A DNA stretch of 64,000 nucleotides from Macrobrachium rosenbergii (GCF_040412425.1 NC_089749.1:34588070-34652069); one strand, 5' to 3'. Counted from the first letter of the stretch, positions 1-10,885 are shown. Made by a program: numbers and translations. The notes: generated by a model from the letters alone, not told the origin.

Positions 1-560
1 TTGACATTGCGTCTGTAGCATAAGCCCGAGGGTCCAGGTTCGGAGCTATGTAACATGTGAGTTTGTGATTTGATTCCGTGGCAAAAAGGTCCACCTGAAG
101 CCCGGGAATCTGTTGGAGAATCCAATTGAAGGATTTCTTGTCCAAGGACCATTCCGATTCTAGAGGAGACGTCCTTGACAGAGAATCTGCAATCACGTTC
201 CTTACTCCTGACAGATGTGTTGCTGACAGGTGCCAATGATTTTTCATTGCTAATGAAAAGATCTCTATCATAACATGATTTATGTGACTTGTCTTGGAAC
301 CTCCCTGTTCAGACAATGAACTATCACTGCACTGTCCAGATCTAGCCTGATATGTATGTTCCTGGCCAGCCGTAAGCGTTTCAGAGTCAAGAAAACTGCC
401 ATCGCTTCCAGAATGTTTATGTGGAAGAGACGAAAGTGGCTTGACCAGATTCCTTGAACCTTCTTGTACTGCGAATAGCGCCCCCAACCAGTCAGAGATG
501 CGTCCGTGTGGATGATCAGGGCTGGAGGGGATATTGTAATGGAATCGATTTGGAAAGACT
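1..560 (-). pseudogene. RNase H and VDLFAT linker of element Y0
   Basis: Read on the minus strand, this stretch gives in order: an aspartate box HTDASLTGWG (near 485-520), a glutamate box HINILEAMAV (near 405-430), LDLDSA, NVIADSLSR (near 180-205), EWSL, and then VDLFATESN close to the window edge. This is the order of RNase H followed by the VDLFA linker in DIRS-type elements, and copies C and E further right carry the same VDLFAT motif. RNase H would degrade the RNA strand during reverse transcription. At least one stop falls between the second and third boxes, so the copy is inactive. Confidence 0.7.
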
Positions 561-597
561 TTTGGCCGTTGTCCAGGGACCTTTTGAAGTCTTTTCT

Positions 598-1553
598 TTA
601 AGATTGGAGGTATGAGGAGACTTTGTCTCTGAATTTGCAATTGGCTCGACTTCGCCACACTCGATTTATGTCCTTCAGTTTTGCTTTGAGGAGAAGGTCT
701 GTTACTGACGCAAACTCCAAGGGAACCCAGGATTCTTTCTTGAGTGCGACGAGAGGCTCGTTTGCACTTGAGAAACTGCCTTGTTGCTTTGGCAATCTCT
801 TTGCATTTTGCTGGGGAACTGAAAGTTTGTGGGTGCTTAAGTCCCACTGAATGCCCAGCCACTGAAATTTGGTTGCCGGGTTAAACGAGATTTCTTTATG
901 TTTATATGAAAGCCCAGATACTCTAGGAACTGAATCACTAATTTTGTCGACTTCTGACATTAAGATCGCTGGAGGCCCAAATTAGCAAATCGTCCAGATA
1001 AGCCACCACCTTGATACCTTGAGATCTCAGTTCCTGTACCACAACTTCCCCCAGTTTGGTGAAGATCCTGGCGCTATGTTCAGTCCGAAAGGCATTACCC
1101 TGATGGAGTAAGCCTGTCTTCCCAGTCTGAACCCCAGATTGGGGAGAAGTTTCTTGCTATTGGAACATGATAATAAGCGTCTGTAAGATCTATAGAGGTG
1201 GTGACGGCTCCACGGGGAAGTAAGGTCCGCACCTGAGAGACGGTCAACATCCCCGGAACCTGTCGCATTGAATGTAAGAATTTAAAATTGACAGATCTAA
1301 AATCACTCTTCTCTTGTCTGAGTCTTTCTTTGGCACGCTGAATAAGCGTCCCTGAAATTTTAAATGTCTGACTTTCTTTATCGCCTTCTTTAAAAGAAGG
1401 TCTTCTGTATAGTCTAACAGATCTGATGTTGGAGTCTGAAAGAACCTGACAAGTGGAGGGGTCCTTTACCCAGCTCCACCTAGGCCTTTTGAATGATACT
1501 GTGGGCCCATGGACTGAATGTCCAATTGGCCCTGAAGAGGCGTAACCTCCCAC
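598..1553 (-). pseudogene. Reverse transcriptase of element Y0, two broken frames
   Basis: The upstream frame (1553-1095) ends with SIDLTDAYYHVPIA, the first catalytic-aspartate palm motif of reverse transcriptase, where a D begins the DAYYH box. The downstream frame (960-598) holds FQWLGIQWDLSTHKLSVP, the thumb-side motif that follows the catalytic YxDD box. The palm segment between them (about 1095-960) is shifted out of frame. RT would copy element RNA into DNA. The paralogues in this window use FLG/GMIxDSR-type thumb motifs, so Y0 is distinct. Confidence 0.7.
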
Positions 1554-1559
1554 CTACCT

Positions 1560-3350
1560 GGGGATGTTCATTTATTGTAAGACTTGCTGTCTCTAGTTCC
1601 TCTTGAACCTCTACCTCGAGATTGGAGTCTGGGGCCAGATCTAGACCTGAAGCTCCCCCTACCTCTATTTCCCTTGGACTGGCTGGTAGCTGGAAAGGTC
1701 TGGGACTACGTAAGTAGGGTTGAAAGCAGGAGAAACAAGAGTTGTTGAACCAGTGGGATGGTGGGCGGTTGGTTCCCAGTACAACGTGATTGTGGATGTC
1801 CCTTGGAGGTGGAGGGCTGGGCAATCTGACCTACCGGGACTGTCTGAACAATTGTCTGGGTCTGGGGTGCCTTATAAGGATGGAACCCCTAGACCTCTTC
1901 CTGCCTTTAGGTTGGGGCCCCAAAATTTTGATGACTTCCTCTTAAAGGGAGTCCCCACGATCCGAAGATTTTGGTTGGCCCTTGAGGCCTCACTGATTAC
2001 TGAGTTGACCATATCTTCAGGGAATAGATTGGTCCCCAGATAGAGGATTTTATCAGCTTGTTCGGCTCATGACGGATGGTCGCGTCAGCCAGAACAAACC
2101 CGGCAGTTCCTCCTTGCCACAATGAAATCAAACAAATCACTCTGGAATGAGGCCAGTAGTGATTTTGTCAGGACCCCTGAACAGAGGTTCATCCTTGTAA
2201 ACAGCAGACGCTCAATTCCACCGAAAACACAGGAATTGATAGATCTGCTGAGACGGCACCTAGCCTCATACTCAGCTTTTATCAGGGACTCCGGAAGCCT
2301 GGGTAGTTGTTCACTGAAGAGATCCGCACTCCGAATCTAGTTTACCCACTGTAAAGGTTTCGGAGCCCGGTCCAGCATTCTAAATCTGTTGGAAAGAGCA
2401 GAGAAGTAGGCTCCGTCTCACCTAAAATTTCAAGGCAGGCTTCTCCTCTGTTCCGGCCTGAAGGGTTAATTCTGCCACTTTAGAGGTGCAGGGAGTCTGG
2501 GACATCCTCATTTACTGTGAACATCGTAAACCGCCCCTTATGAGGGGTCAATCTAGTGTTCGAACACTCCCAGTCAGATAGGATCCCAACCCATGCCTTT
2601 CAGGCGCTTGATCCCTGGGGAAGATCACTGTTTCTTTGGGAACCTTATCTTCCCTCACCAAGGCATCCTCGAAAGCCGAGCATACCGGGAAGGGAAAAAC
2701 AAGATCCGCTGGGAAGAACTCAGTACTCTCTTCCACAAGGGCGGTGCCACAACCTTCAATGGTTAATTTACCATTAGCGAAAGGGGCATTAAAGGCAAGA
2801 CGCCTGGGTTAGAATCCTCATAAGCTGGTAGCTTAGAGGCGTCTAGAATGGATAGGACGTTGCTGAACCGGACCTGAACTAACCAGTCCGGCCAGCGGTT
2901 TCTCTTGGCGTCTTTAACCTGTCAGTGCCAAGGATTGTCTAACTTTCCCGACGACTCCAAGACTCGAGGCAAGATCACGAGACATTGCCTCGAACTGAGA
3001 AAGACCTGTTCGGAAAACATTCTCATCATGGACTCCCGAAGCTTTAGGGTCAAAGTCAGGCTTTTTCAATTTGCCTCGACTTTGTTCTCGACCCCTTAGA
3101 AGAGAAACTTTCAAAGACATAAACAGAAGGTTTGAGTCAATGAAACCTCAGGAACTAGGTACAGATGAGGTTTCGGGGGTTTAGTCAATTTAGGTAATGT
3201 CTTCGTCTTCAAAGAGGACTTCACCTTGGGGATCACCGACTCCGGAACTAGGGTCCCCAGGGTGGAGCTCTTAGAGAATCCTTGGAAGGATGAAAACAAA
3301 AGACGCAGGAGAATTGAGAGATAATGGATTAATAAGACTACCTGCCTCAC
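1560..3350 (-). pseudogene. gag-like region of element Y0, degenerate
   Basis: Several short minus-strand frames lie upstream of the RT. One stretch near 2035-2120 reads GFVLADATIRHEPNKLIKSS, and another near 3120-2914 is lysine- and serine-rich. The position directly 5' of RT and the partial frames suggest a gag-type nucleic-acid-binding protein. I see no zinc knuckle and no long open frame, and stops are frequent. The assignment rests mainly on position. Confidence 0.4.
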
Positions 3351-3559
3351 TTACATCCCTACCTTCCTCCGGTCCAATGGCCATTGGTTCGACGTCCAGG
3401 TTGATGTTGGCCACTTCTTCGGCCATCAACGCGCACAGCTCTTGATCTTCTGGCGAGACCTGGTCGAGTAAAGCCTAATTCTGTTGATCAGGGTTCAGCT
3501 ACTTCAGGAGCTACGGCTGCAGAGGCCCTAGCATTTGGGTAAAGAATGTTGCAGATATC

Positions 3560-6257
3560 CTCTGTCAGCACATAAGGACGCCCTGACCAACATTGACCAA
3601 AGCCGCCAACCCAGATCTTCAATGTCGCTAGAGATCTTGAAGCTTGACGGGACCGAGGGACCTGTTAATTGAATCTCATGTCAATAAAAGGGATTGACAA
3701 GGATATTATCTTATATCAAATATAAACACAATTATTTAAACTAACTATGTTAAATACAATTGAAGGTTAACGTGCGAATCATCAACCACGTCTAAATAAA
3801 GTGCGTAGCAGTACGCCCCAGCCGTCAGGATGCCAGACGCAGGTGGTCCTCGACCTTCGACTGCACAACCGCATGCGATCTGCATGCTACATGGCCACAG
3901 GGTTGCTGCAGGTAGGCGTTACAACCCGGCTCCTGGCAATGTACCACCTATAATAAAAATTTATACATGAGCATCTAAAATAGGCGCGGAACGGCTAAAC
4001 TAGTAAAAACTTAGAGTAAATATTCTGCCTCACACGAGTTGAAAACTGTGGCTACGGCGGAAGTCTCGATGGAATCCTAAACAGGTGGGCCAGACCTGAG
4101 TCAGATCACGCCGAAAGCAATTCGGTGACGGCGAACGTCACGATAAATTAACTAATTGCACAGAAATCAACAACCTTGGGAAGGCTATTCACACGTCAAG
4201 AGTCGGGATAATTCACCAAACTTCGCTCACAGAAAATAATAACAGTAACAAAACTCATATCATTCCGGGTCCTCTACAATTCCGCCCGATAACAAAGCAA
4301 CCACGCTCAAGCAAAAAGTCCTATTAAGACTAAAGCAGCTAACGATAGCTGCCGGAATGAGTCCGGATGACGGAGCGGTAGAGAAGCAGGAGCAGAAAAT
4401 AAATCACAATTACTACTAGTAAAATTTATAACAGCTTCTCTCCAGTTCCGCCGTACTAGCAACGACAACGACGCTCAAGCTAAAGTTTCTGCTAGAAGCT
4501 AAAGCTCCCTATCGATGAGCAGCCGGAACAGGTCCGGACGCCAAAAATGAAAGGGGAAGACACGGGAGTGAAAACATGGCGACAACAACAGGTCAGGTGC
4601 CAGGCACCTTCCACTTACCTGTCATCTCAACCAAAAGGGCAAATGAGCTAAGCTCTAAAATGCCCCTAATGGAGAGCCAAGACAAAAGAGACTGATATAC
4701 AAGGGGGTGAGATAAGGCGAAAGGATGAACATGGTACTATCACCTATAATAACCTCCAGAAGGCACCTCCTGGAAATGTAGGCTAGGATCAGCCAAAAAT
4801 TCGAACGACTATTTAAAAGCGCTAGCCCTGAAACATCACTTCCAGGATTGAAGAATCAACTGGTCAGGGAAGAAGGGCCTGCACTTTCCCAAACCCGAAC
4901 TCAAGGCCACCCAAGTCCTTCTGGTTACCAACTCAGGCCTATAGGCCAAGGAGGAAGGAAGACTGGGGCCAACATAGCCTACCTTCCACTGTAATCGGCA
5001 AGGCCGAACTGGTCAGGTAGGCTAACAACACCACCCAAACAGACTCAAGAACTAATACACACATAATAAATGACATAATGACATATTAAATATGTCTACA
5101 AACGGTAAATAAAGGAAAGCTAGGCTAGGCCTAACTTTCAACTTCTAAGGTATAAAAAATAATAGTCGATTTCAGATCGACACGTAAATTGAAACTATCA
5201 TAAAAGAATGTAGTAATTTTGTAAATTTCTATCGATTGAACGAAAGAAAGCAATCATATAAAAGACTGTAGACCTCCCCTTGTCTTCTAGAAGCGAACTT
5301 TGAAATGGCGGCCTCAGTTTCGTGTTTTTCATGCGAAACAATAAACAGGACAAAATAATCCGTTATACCAAAACATTCAATTTTGAATACTCAACTTAGA
5401 AGAAGATGTTCCTTGATCAGATGATGCCATCATGAAAGCGGAGATAATCCAAAAAAGAAAATAAGGAAAAAATATTAGCACCAGAAAAAAATCACGAGTG
5501 GCTCGTAAAGCGTGCTATAAGCGGATGGTGCATTGTGGGTAGAATTAGTAGTAGCGGTGGTGGGACCGTTGTATCGGCACCTCTTAGGCAGAGGGGTTAA
5601 GTGTCTGTGGTAGTGGCTTCCACTCGCTCCTAGATGACATACCGACATCCTATTAGGATGTATCGATCCAGAGGTAGTAACTCTGGCATCCTATTGGTTT
5701 TTTTCTCTGGTATATCTAGCAATATTTATACCTAGAAGTGTGTGCTGTATAGGGACATTTCACTCAGCGACACAGGACAAGCCCAGAAAATATTTTTTTA
5801 GCAATAACGTTTCTAGATGTTTATTTACACAAAAGTCCAAAACAGTGTATAACTTACTTAATCCTATCCTCAATTATTCATACAGATATTTTTTACAAGT
5901 CTTTTTTACAACTTTTGGTTCAGTGTCTTACAAGCGATGAACAAAATTGTCAATAAGCCAATCTAAAAAATTTTTTTAGCATTACTGCTTCAGGATATGT
6001 TTATTTAGACATAAAACAGTTGAAAACTGTTGATAACCAAAATTTGATAGTTCCTTGAAATTCAGTGGTCGGCATGCCCCTTAAAATTAAAGTGATTTTC
6101 TTACCAAGAACTTGCTCTCAAGTTCTGAGATTTGTGGTTAAAAAAGTTTAATTGCACCATATGATTTCCTGCTCTGTAGAAATATGCAATCATTAACAAT
6201 GATTTTCTATTCCTTCAGAACAGGGAATCACTGTTAATCAAAAGTACTAAAAGTTCC
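3560..6257. other. Gene-less AT-rich stretch with two short imperfect duplications
   Basis: No convincing coding sequence was found. Two imperfect tandem duplications are visible. One has a unit of about 165 bp (second copy starts near 4394-4447, first near 4231-4281; shared words include TCCGCC, CGCTCAAGC and AGCAGCCGGAA-like sequence). The other has a unit of about 178 bp (TTTTTTTAGCA followed by TGTTTATTTA near 5795 and near 5973). The left part may be the 5' leader of element Y0. A small inverted repeat lies at about 6165-6230. Confidence 0.5.
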
Positions 6258-6673
6258 TTAACCCTTAATGGACGGGAATCTTCATATGAATACAGTATCT
6301 ATAACAGGTTTTGGGTGACGGACGGGAATCCTCATATGAGTATTAATATTACGTGCCCTTCGGTTTGGATGAATTTACCAGGAAAAATGTTCATATCACT
6401 TCAATGGGCCATAATAAAATAAATTATTAAAAAAACATGCATTGGTAAAATTAGCATATTTTTACAAGTGTCTTGTAAAAGAGGCCCCACACAGGGTTGT
6501 AAATAGTCACTTTCAACTTCCAGTTGAAGGTAGGGAAAAATTTTTACATTTTTTTCTTACACCAATGGCATTTGCATATAGTCCTCTTTCCACTGATTTT
6601 TTTTTTTTTAAATTGGCCAACCTTAAAGTTTGCCCAGTCTGGGGGTTATATTAGCCCGTCCCTTAAGGGTTAA
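6258..6673. mobile_element. piggyBac-like MITE with TTAA target duplications
   Basis: The element proper is 6262-6669 (408 bp). It begins CCCTTAATGGACGGG and ends with the inverted copy CCCGTCCCTTAAGGG, matching at 14 of 15 positions. It is flanked on both sides by TTAA (6258-6261 and 6670-6673). A TTAA duplication with ends starting CCC is the signature of piggyBac-superfamily transposition. A second copy of GACGGGAATC plus CATATGA lies just inside the left end (near 6320), forming a subterminal repeat. There is no transposase frame, so it is non-autonomous. Confidence 0.85.
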
Positions 6674-6808
6674 ATGAAAGTCAATTACAGTATCATATAA
6701 TTACTGATATTTTTATCAATAATTAATATCACTTTCTGACTTTTCTAGTTCACACTCAGTGAACATATTTACTTCTGTATTTACAAGTGGAATTTACTTT
6801 ATAAAAAA

Positions 6809-7130
6809 AATTATATTTTCATAATAAAATTAAGTTTCATATACACTTACCAAGTATTAACATAGCTATAGTTTCCAACTCATGCGGCAGCCCTTTTTAA
6901 AAATCGTGATAGCGCTTCAATTATTTTGTGTAGGTGACTAGCCCTGCCCATTATTGGGAGTACTGAGAACAACTTAGCAGATAACCTCATAGTGTTTGTG
7001 CCCTTAAGTCCATCAGATTCTGTAATTACTTGGTAAGTATATATGAGACTTAATTTTATTATGAATATATAATTTTCATATAAGTAACTTGCAAGTAATT
7101 ACATAGCTAAGTCCCACACTGAAAGGGGGT
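6809..7130. repeat. 3' terminal repeat and internal complementary region of A1
   Basis: The left arm contains TTCATAATAAAATTAAGTTT and CACTTACCAAGTATTAACAT. The inverted arm near 7025-7075 contains ATTACTTGGTAAGTATATA and AATTTTATTATGAA. A third, direct copy (AAGTAACTTGCAAGTAATTACATAGCT) follows at about 7080-7110. This arm, spacer, inverted arm and end-copy arrangement is the DIRS 3' terminal repeat plus internal complementary region. The inverted arm holds the splice-donor-like word TTGGTAAGTAT at 7030-7040. Confidence 0.75.
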
Positions 7131-7584
7131 GGAATATATGGACATATTCTACTCCAAAACATTAAGGCATGGTAATGACTTTGAAATAGAAAAATTGCTA
7201 GCATTAAAACAATGCTTGTCATTCCTTACCTGGTATGAGAGCTACTGCAGATGAATACTGCCTCTGTTTGGTGCTCATCTTAACCTGTAGTGGCATGGTG
7301 GTTGAGCCATGGGTTGCCTCTACTTTAATGGGAGCCTTGCAGCGGAGGATAGGCCTGATCGCTGGCAAAGCATATAAAGTGCCCTTGCCCTGGGCACAGT
7401 ACCAATATAAAAAACAACCAGACAACACTGTCACCCACAATGAAAAACCACAACCCATCCACTCAGACTGGTGGGGTACTCCAGATACATTGTACCCCCG
7501 GCTCCCAAAACTCGACACCTTACTTCAAGGCAAAGAGATAGTAGGAGAAAAAGAGCTTATTATGCTTCCTTCCCCAGTACCATA

Positions 7585-8555
7585 TCAGCCACCTATAACA
7601 GCCCCAAGGTACTGCAGTTTTCTAATATTGTTTCAACTTCTTTCAAATAGTGAGACAGGAAGATCTATTTGCACTTCCAATAGGTTGACTGCAGAATGGA
7701 AGTGAGGGACAAATTGTGCCTGAAAGTGACAGAGGTAGCAACTGCTCGGACATCATGAGCTTTCATTTTGAAAGCAGGCAAAATGTCTCCTGAATCCGAC
7801 AGTGTGCCTCAGGTCCCTCAGGAAGAATGACAATGTGTTCTTAGTAAGAGGGCAAGATAGGTTCTTAACAGACCACCAAAGGTTGCTGGATGGCCCTTTG
7901 ATCTTCTTGGTCCTGCTCAGGTAATACCTAAGAGGGCTCTATCAGGGCAAAGAACCCTTTCTTGTTCCTCAGGGCCAATGATTTCCATTAAATTCCTAAT
8001 GTTGAGGAATGGGCCCAGGGCTTCGATGGGTTCTCATTCTTGGCTAAGAAACCTAGGGTAAAGGAGCAAACTGAGCCTCCCTGGGAAAATCTTACCCTCT
8101 TATCAATGGCCTGGATCTCACTGACATGTTTGACAGTAGCCAGAGCCACAAGGAAGAGGGTCTTCTGAGTGAGGTCCCTTAGAGAAGCAGAACGGAGGGG
8201 TTCAAAAGAGGGGTCTGTTAGCCACTTTAACACAACATCTAGGTTCCAAGAGACCAGATCAACCTCTTTCTGCCTGAAAGTGTCAAATGACTTGATGAGG
8301 TCGTTGAGATCCAGATTTGACAACAGATCCAGACTTCTATGCTTAAACACAGAGCTAAGCATGGCTCGATACCACTTAATGGTGGAGGACGACACACCCC
8401 TTGGGGTCCTCAGATAAAGGAGGAGATCCGCAATCTGAGTTGAAGATACCTCAGAAGAGACATTATATCTGAGACATCATCTATGGAAAACTGTCCACTC
8501 AGCTAGAAGATTAATGTCTGCATCTTGCAATAGCCTCTGAAGCTCCTCTTGAAAA
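7585..8555 (-). pseudogene. Tyrosine recombinase of A1, C-terminal two thirds, with stops
   Basis: From N to C the minus strand reads PFQEELQRLLQDA (about 8550), SSTIKWYRAMLSSVFKHR (about 8395-8330), LVALATVKHVSEI (about 8150, where the first catalytic Arg of the family would sit; here the word is KHVSEI), AHDVRAVATS (about 7745, the HxxR box), STYWKCK then a stop, and IFLSHYLKEVE (about 7640) with the nucleophile Tyr. It ends at a stop at 7585. DIRS recombinases insert the circular DNA intermediate without target duplication. One in-frame stop just before the Tyr box and at least one shift make it inactive. Confidence 0.8.
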
Positions 8556-9018
8556 GGGATTTTGACAGAAGGAAAAATCTATTTCTGGAGAGGGGACCGT
8601 GTCACCCGGTGAAAAGTCCATTCAGCACTTATTTCTAGGTAATTCCGTTGTTAGATACCAGAGAAAGCTAAATGAAATGCTGGAGTTACTACCCCAGAGC
8701 GAGCTCCATCAGATGGAGTTGTGTATGGAAAAGGGTGAACTACAAAAAACACGAACCTTATCCTATAGAGATCCCAAAGTCAAAAGTCCCACAGGGAGGT
8801 GTGATTACAAACCCATGCACCACTGCAGACAGCACACAAAACACCGCTCTAGCCGCATTCCATGAAAGCATCACCCCACCAGAATGATGTTTACTATGGG
8901 AGGGACATGACACATGATGGAGGTGGGTCAACCAGGTGACACGGTCCCCTCTCCAGAAATAGATTTTCCTTCGTCAAAATCCCTTTTCTGGATCGGGTCC
9001 CGTGTCAGCCGGTGAAAA
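8551..9018. repeat. Palindromic 3' terminal module of D (long inverted arms plus end copy)
   Basis: The left arm starts GAAAAGGGATTTTGAC and continues through TCTATTTCTGGAGAGGGGAC and CGTGTCACCCGGTGAAAA. The inverted arm ends at 8988 with GTCAAAATCCCTTTTC, giving about 55 bp of nearly perfect inverted repeat. Directly after it a diverged copy of the arm end, CCCGTGTCAGCCGGTGAAAA, repeats in direct orientation at about 8998-9018. On its own the 8551-8988 palindrome would look like a MITE. The extra direct copy matches the 3' architecture of families A, B, C and E, so I prefer a DIRS terminus. Confidence 0.65.
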
Positions 9019-9102
9019 ATTAACAGAGAAATAAATATCATTCTTAAACTAAAAGAGATAATAATTCTAGGGGAACAGAAGACCGAAGGTCCAAAAAGAA
9101 AT

Positions 9103-9124
9103 TTTTTTTTTTTTTTTTTTTTTT
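9103..9124. repeat. Poly(T) run
   Basis: An uninterrupted run of about 22 T lies between the D terminal module and the D recombinase remnant. It could be a poly(A) tract of an antisense insertion or simple-sequence expansion. No retrotransposed body was recognised beside it. Confidence 0.8.
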
Positions 9125-9256
9125 AATCACTAGTAACAATAACAATAATGTACAAAAGAAACTGATGTTAGCTTAAAATTAACATGACAATATGAAAATA
9201 TACATAAACAAAATAACTATACAATATTGAAAACCTTGTAACTTAAAATGTGTCAT

Positions 9257-9780
9257 TTAGACAAACACATAGATAACACAGCCAGGTGAGAAGTCAAGGC
9301 AAGCCTGACTGAAATGACCGTAAAGGGGATAACTGAGGCAGTGGAGGAGGAAATGACTAGGAATCAGAAAGGGAACCAGAGGAACAACGTTCCCTGCCGC
9401 GACTGCTGAGAATTTAAGAGCTTCTAAGGATTTCAAATAGTGACGTTTGAAAACCAAGGGTGACTTCCAACCGGTGTACCTAGTAAGATCCGTGAAATTC
9501 ATGTAATGAAAGTAATTAATGGAGGTGGCCACAGCTCTAATATCATGAACTCTTGGGACTGAGTCAGGTTAGCCTGCTTGATAAAGTAAAGGACCTGTTG
9601 TCTAATAGCAGACATAGAGAGATTACACCCTCCTTCCCTGATAAAGAGGCCCAGAAGAGATGTGAGAGGACCTGCCTAAATAAGCCCTCAAAGTATGAAC
9701 TGGGCACAGGGACAGGTCTTGAGGCAGGGGGAGAATTTTCCAAGGCAATTCCAGACAGTTTCAAGCCTGTAAGGGCAAGA
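9257..9780 (-). pseudogene. Tyrosine recombinase C-terminus of D
   Basis: The minus strand reads VHDIRAVATS (about 9545-9520, the HxxR box) followed by TRYTGWKSPLVFKRHYLKSL (about 9480-9425), which holds the catalytic Tyr in RHYLK. It continues open to a stop near 9257. Upstream, PVPVPSSYFEGL and WASLSGKEGVIS-type fragments (9780-9570) correspond to the core-domain segment between the Arg and His boxes but lie in other frames. The N-terminal half of the enzyme is absent because the fragment is cut at the B1 junction. Confidence 0.7.
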
Positions 9781-9787
9781 GTGGGAA

Positions 9788-10098
9788 ATGAAGTTTTCAT
9801 AATAAAACTAATATGATTAATACTTACCTGAACACCTGAATTAGCCCTGGTCACCTACCAGCCCGAACTACATCCCCATAGCTTTTACCAACTAAGTGGG
9901 TAATAAACTGTCAGCGTTACCAACGCTTACAGGAAAATCTAGTCAAATGAGTTACCTGAAGTACCGTTGGCAACACTGCTGCAAGTCCCGGCTGAGTGAG
10001 GCGAGATACAATTGCGTTATCCACTATTCAAATTGAAGTGGGGAGGAGGGCGGGAATCATTCAGGTGTTCAGGTAAGTATTACAATATTAGTTTTATT
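9788..10098. repeat. 3' terminal repeat of B1 with palindromic arms
   Basis: The left arm (TTTTCATAATAAAACTAATA, ATACTTACCTGAACACCTGA) is mirrored by the right arm TCAGGTGTTCAGGTAAGTAT and TATTAGTTTTATTATGAAAA near 10060-10098. The spacer contains AGCGTTACCAACGCT and a G-rich word GGGGAGGAGGGCGGG at 10040-10054. CAGGTAAGTAT is present on both strands (9820-9830 minus, 10070-10080 plus). Copy B2 has the same arms at 28156-28470. Confidence 0.8.
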
Positions 10099-10430
10099 AT
10101 GAAAAATGACATTTTTATTCTAAAATAATGTTTAACACATACTTACCTGTTAGTTACATATAGCTTTAGTCTTGACGTCACGGCAAAATTTCAAAACGTG
10201 CGGCAGCGCCAGTCAGAATATCGGGTGATTGCCCTTACCCGCCCTCTGTCGGGGTACCAGGAACCATTCCAACATGCTTCAGAATAATTTGCCTACCTGT
10301 CCCCGTGGGGAGGAGGGTGGGCTTTTGTATATGTAACTAACAGGTAAGTATGTGTTAAACATTATTTTAGAATAAAAATGTCATTTTAACACATACAACT
10401 TACCTGTTAGTTACATATAGCTGATTGACA
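10099..10430. repeat. 3' terminal repeat and internal complementary region of C
   Basis: This is a near-perfect inverted repeat of about 60 bp. The left arm runs through TTCTAAAATAATGTTTAACA and ATACTTACCTGTTAGTTACA. The right arm runs through TGTAACTAACAGGTAAGTAT and TGTTAAACATTATTTTAGAA, up to about 10385. It is followed by a direct end copy with ACTTACCTGTTAGTTACATA near 10400-10422. CAGGTAAGTAT occurs at 10139-10149 (minus) and 10341-10351 (plus). GGGGAGGAGGGTGGG lies at 10307-10321. The arms are barely diverged, so C looks younger than its host B1. Confidence 0.85.
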
Positions 10431-10885
10431 CCTTTAGGAGGTGGGGCAATGACAGCTAAAAGAGTTGTTGGAAACATTAAGGTTATTAATGTAGAAAATT
10501 TCTTAGTTCCTCACCTGCTAAGGTAGCTGATTTCACAGTTACTGCCTCAGTAACCTGCTATCCTTAGAGCAACATGCAGGGTATAATGACCTGGTCCAGA
10601 TTGCTTAAGCTGGGTATCAGTCACCTAGGACACGCCGTGACAATACCACAAGTATGCCCCTGCTCAGGGCGCAGCACAAACATAATGAATTACAAAAGGG
10701 GTCACCCAACACCAAAGAAAATAGCATAACCATAAAAACCAAAACCAACTGTGGGGTAAAACTATCCAACACTTACCCTCACAGACAACCATAAAAACCT
10801 TCACACTCCAAAAAACAAGTAAGTAAAGGTAGGTTAATCCTCCTTTACCCCTTTACCCATTACCGTACAGATACAACAAAGGGCC

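Larger units (their letters stand above)
1..3560 (-). mobile_element. Tyrosine-recombinase-type retrotransposon copy Y0 (partial)
   Basis: A degenerate retroelement read right to left: gag-like sequence (about 3350-1560), reverse transcriptase (1553-598), RNase H and the start of the post-RNase-H linker (about 560-1). The recombinase part would lie left of the window. Its RT boxes (DAYYHVPIA, WLGIQWDLS) differ from those of the other copies here, so it is a separate lineage. No terminal repeat was recognised, so the right end is approximate. Assignment to DIRS, PAT or Ngaro is open because the diagnostic 3' end is missing. Confidence 0.7.
8556..9787 (-). mobile_element. 3' fragment of DIRS-like element D
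   Basis: It contains a complete 3' terminal module (8556 to about 9018) and the C-terminal part of a tyrosine recombinase (about 9780-9257). It then stops where element B1 begins. The remaining 5' part of D is not present on the far side of B1: at 17199 the sequence resumes as A1. So D was truncated when, or after, B1 arrived. Its terminal sequence is unlike those of families A, B, C, E and F. Confidence 0.65.

Noticed and set aside
7235..7705. 156-codon plus-strand open frame
   Set aside because: It lies antisense to the A1 3' region and recombinase Tyr/HxxR boxes. It has no recognisable domain and no splice or promoter context.
8556..8988. Stand-alone MITE
   Set aside because: The additional direct copy of the arm end just outside the palindrome and the recombinase remnant next to it fit a DIRS 3' module better. 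Kept as an open alternative in the findings.
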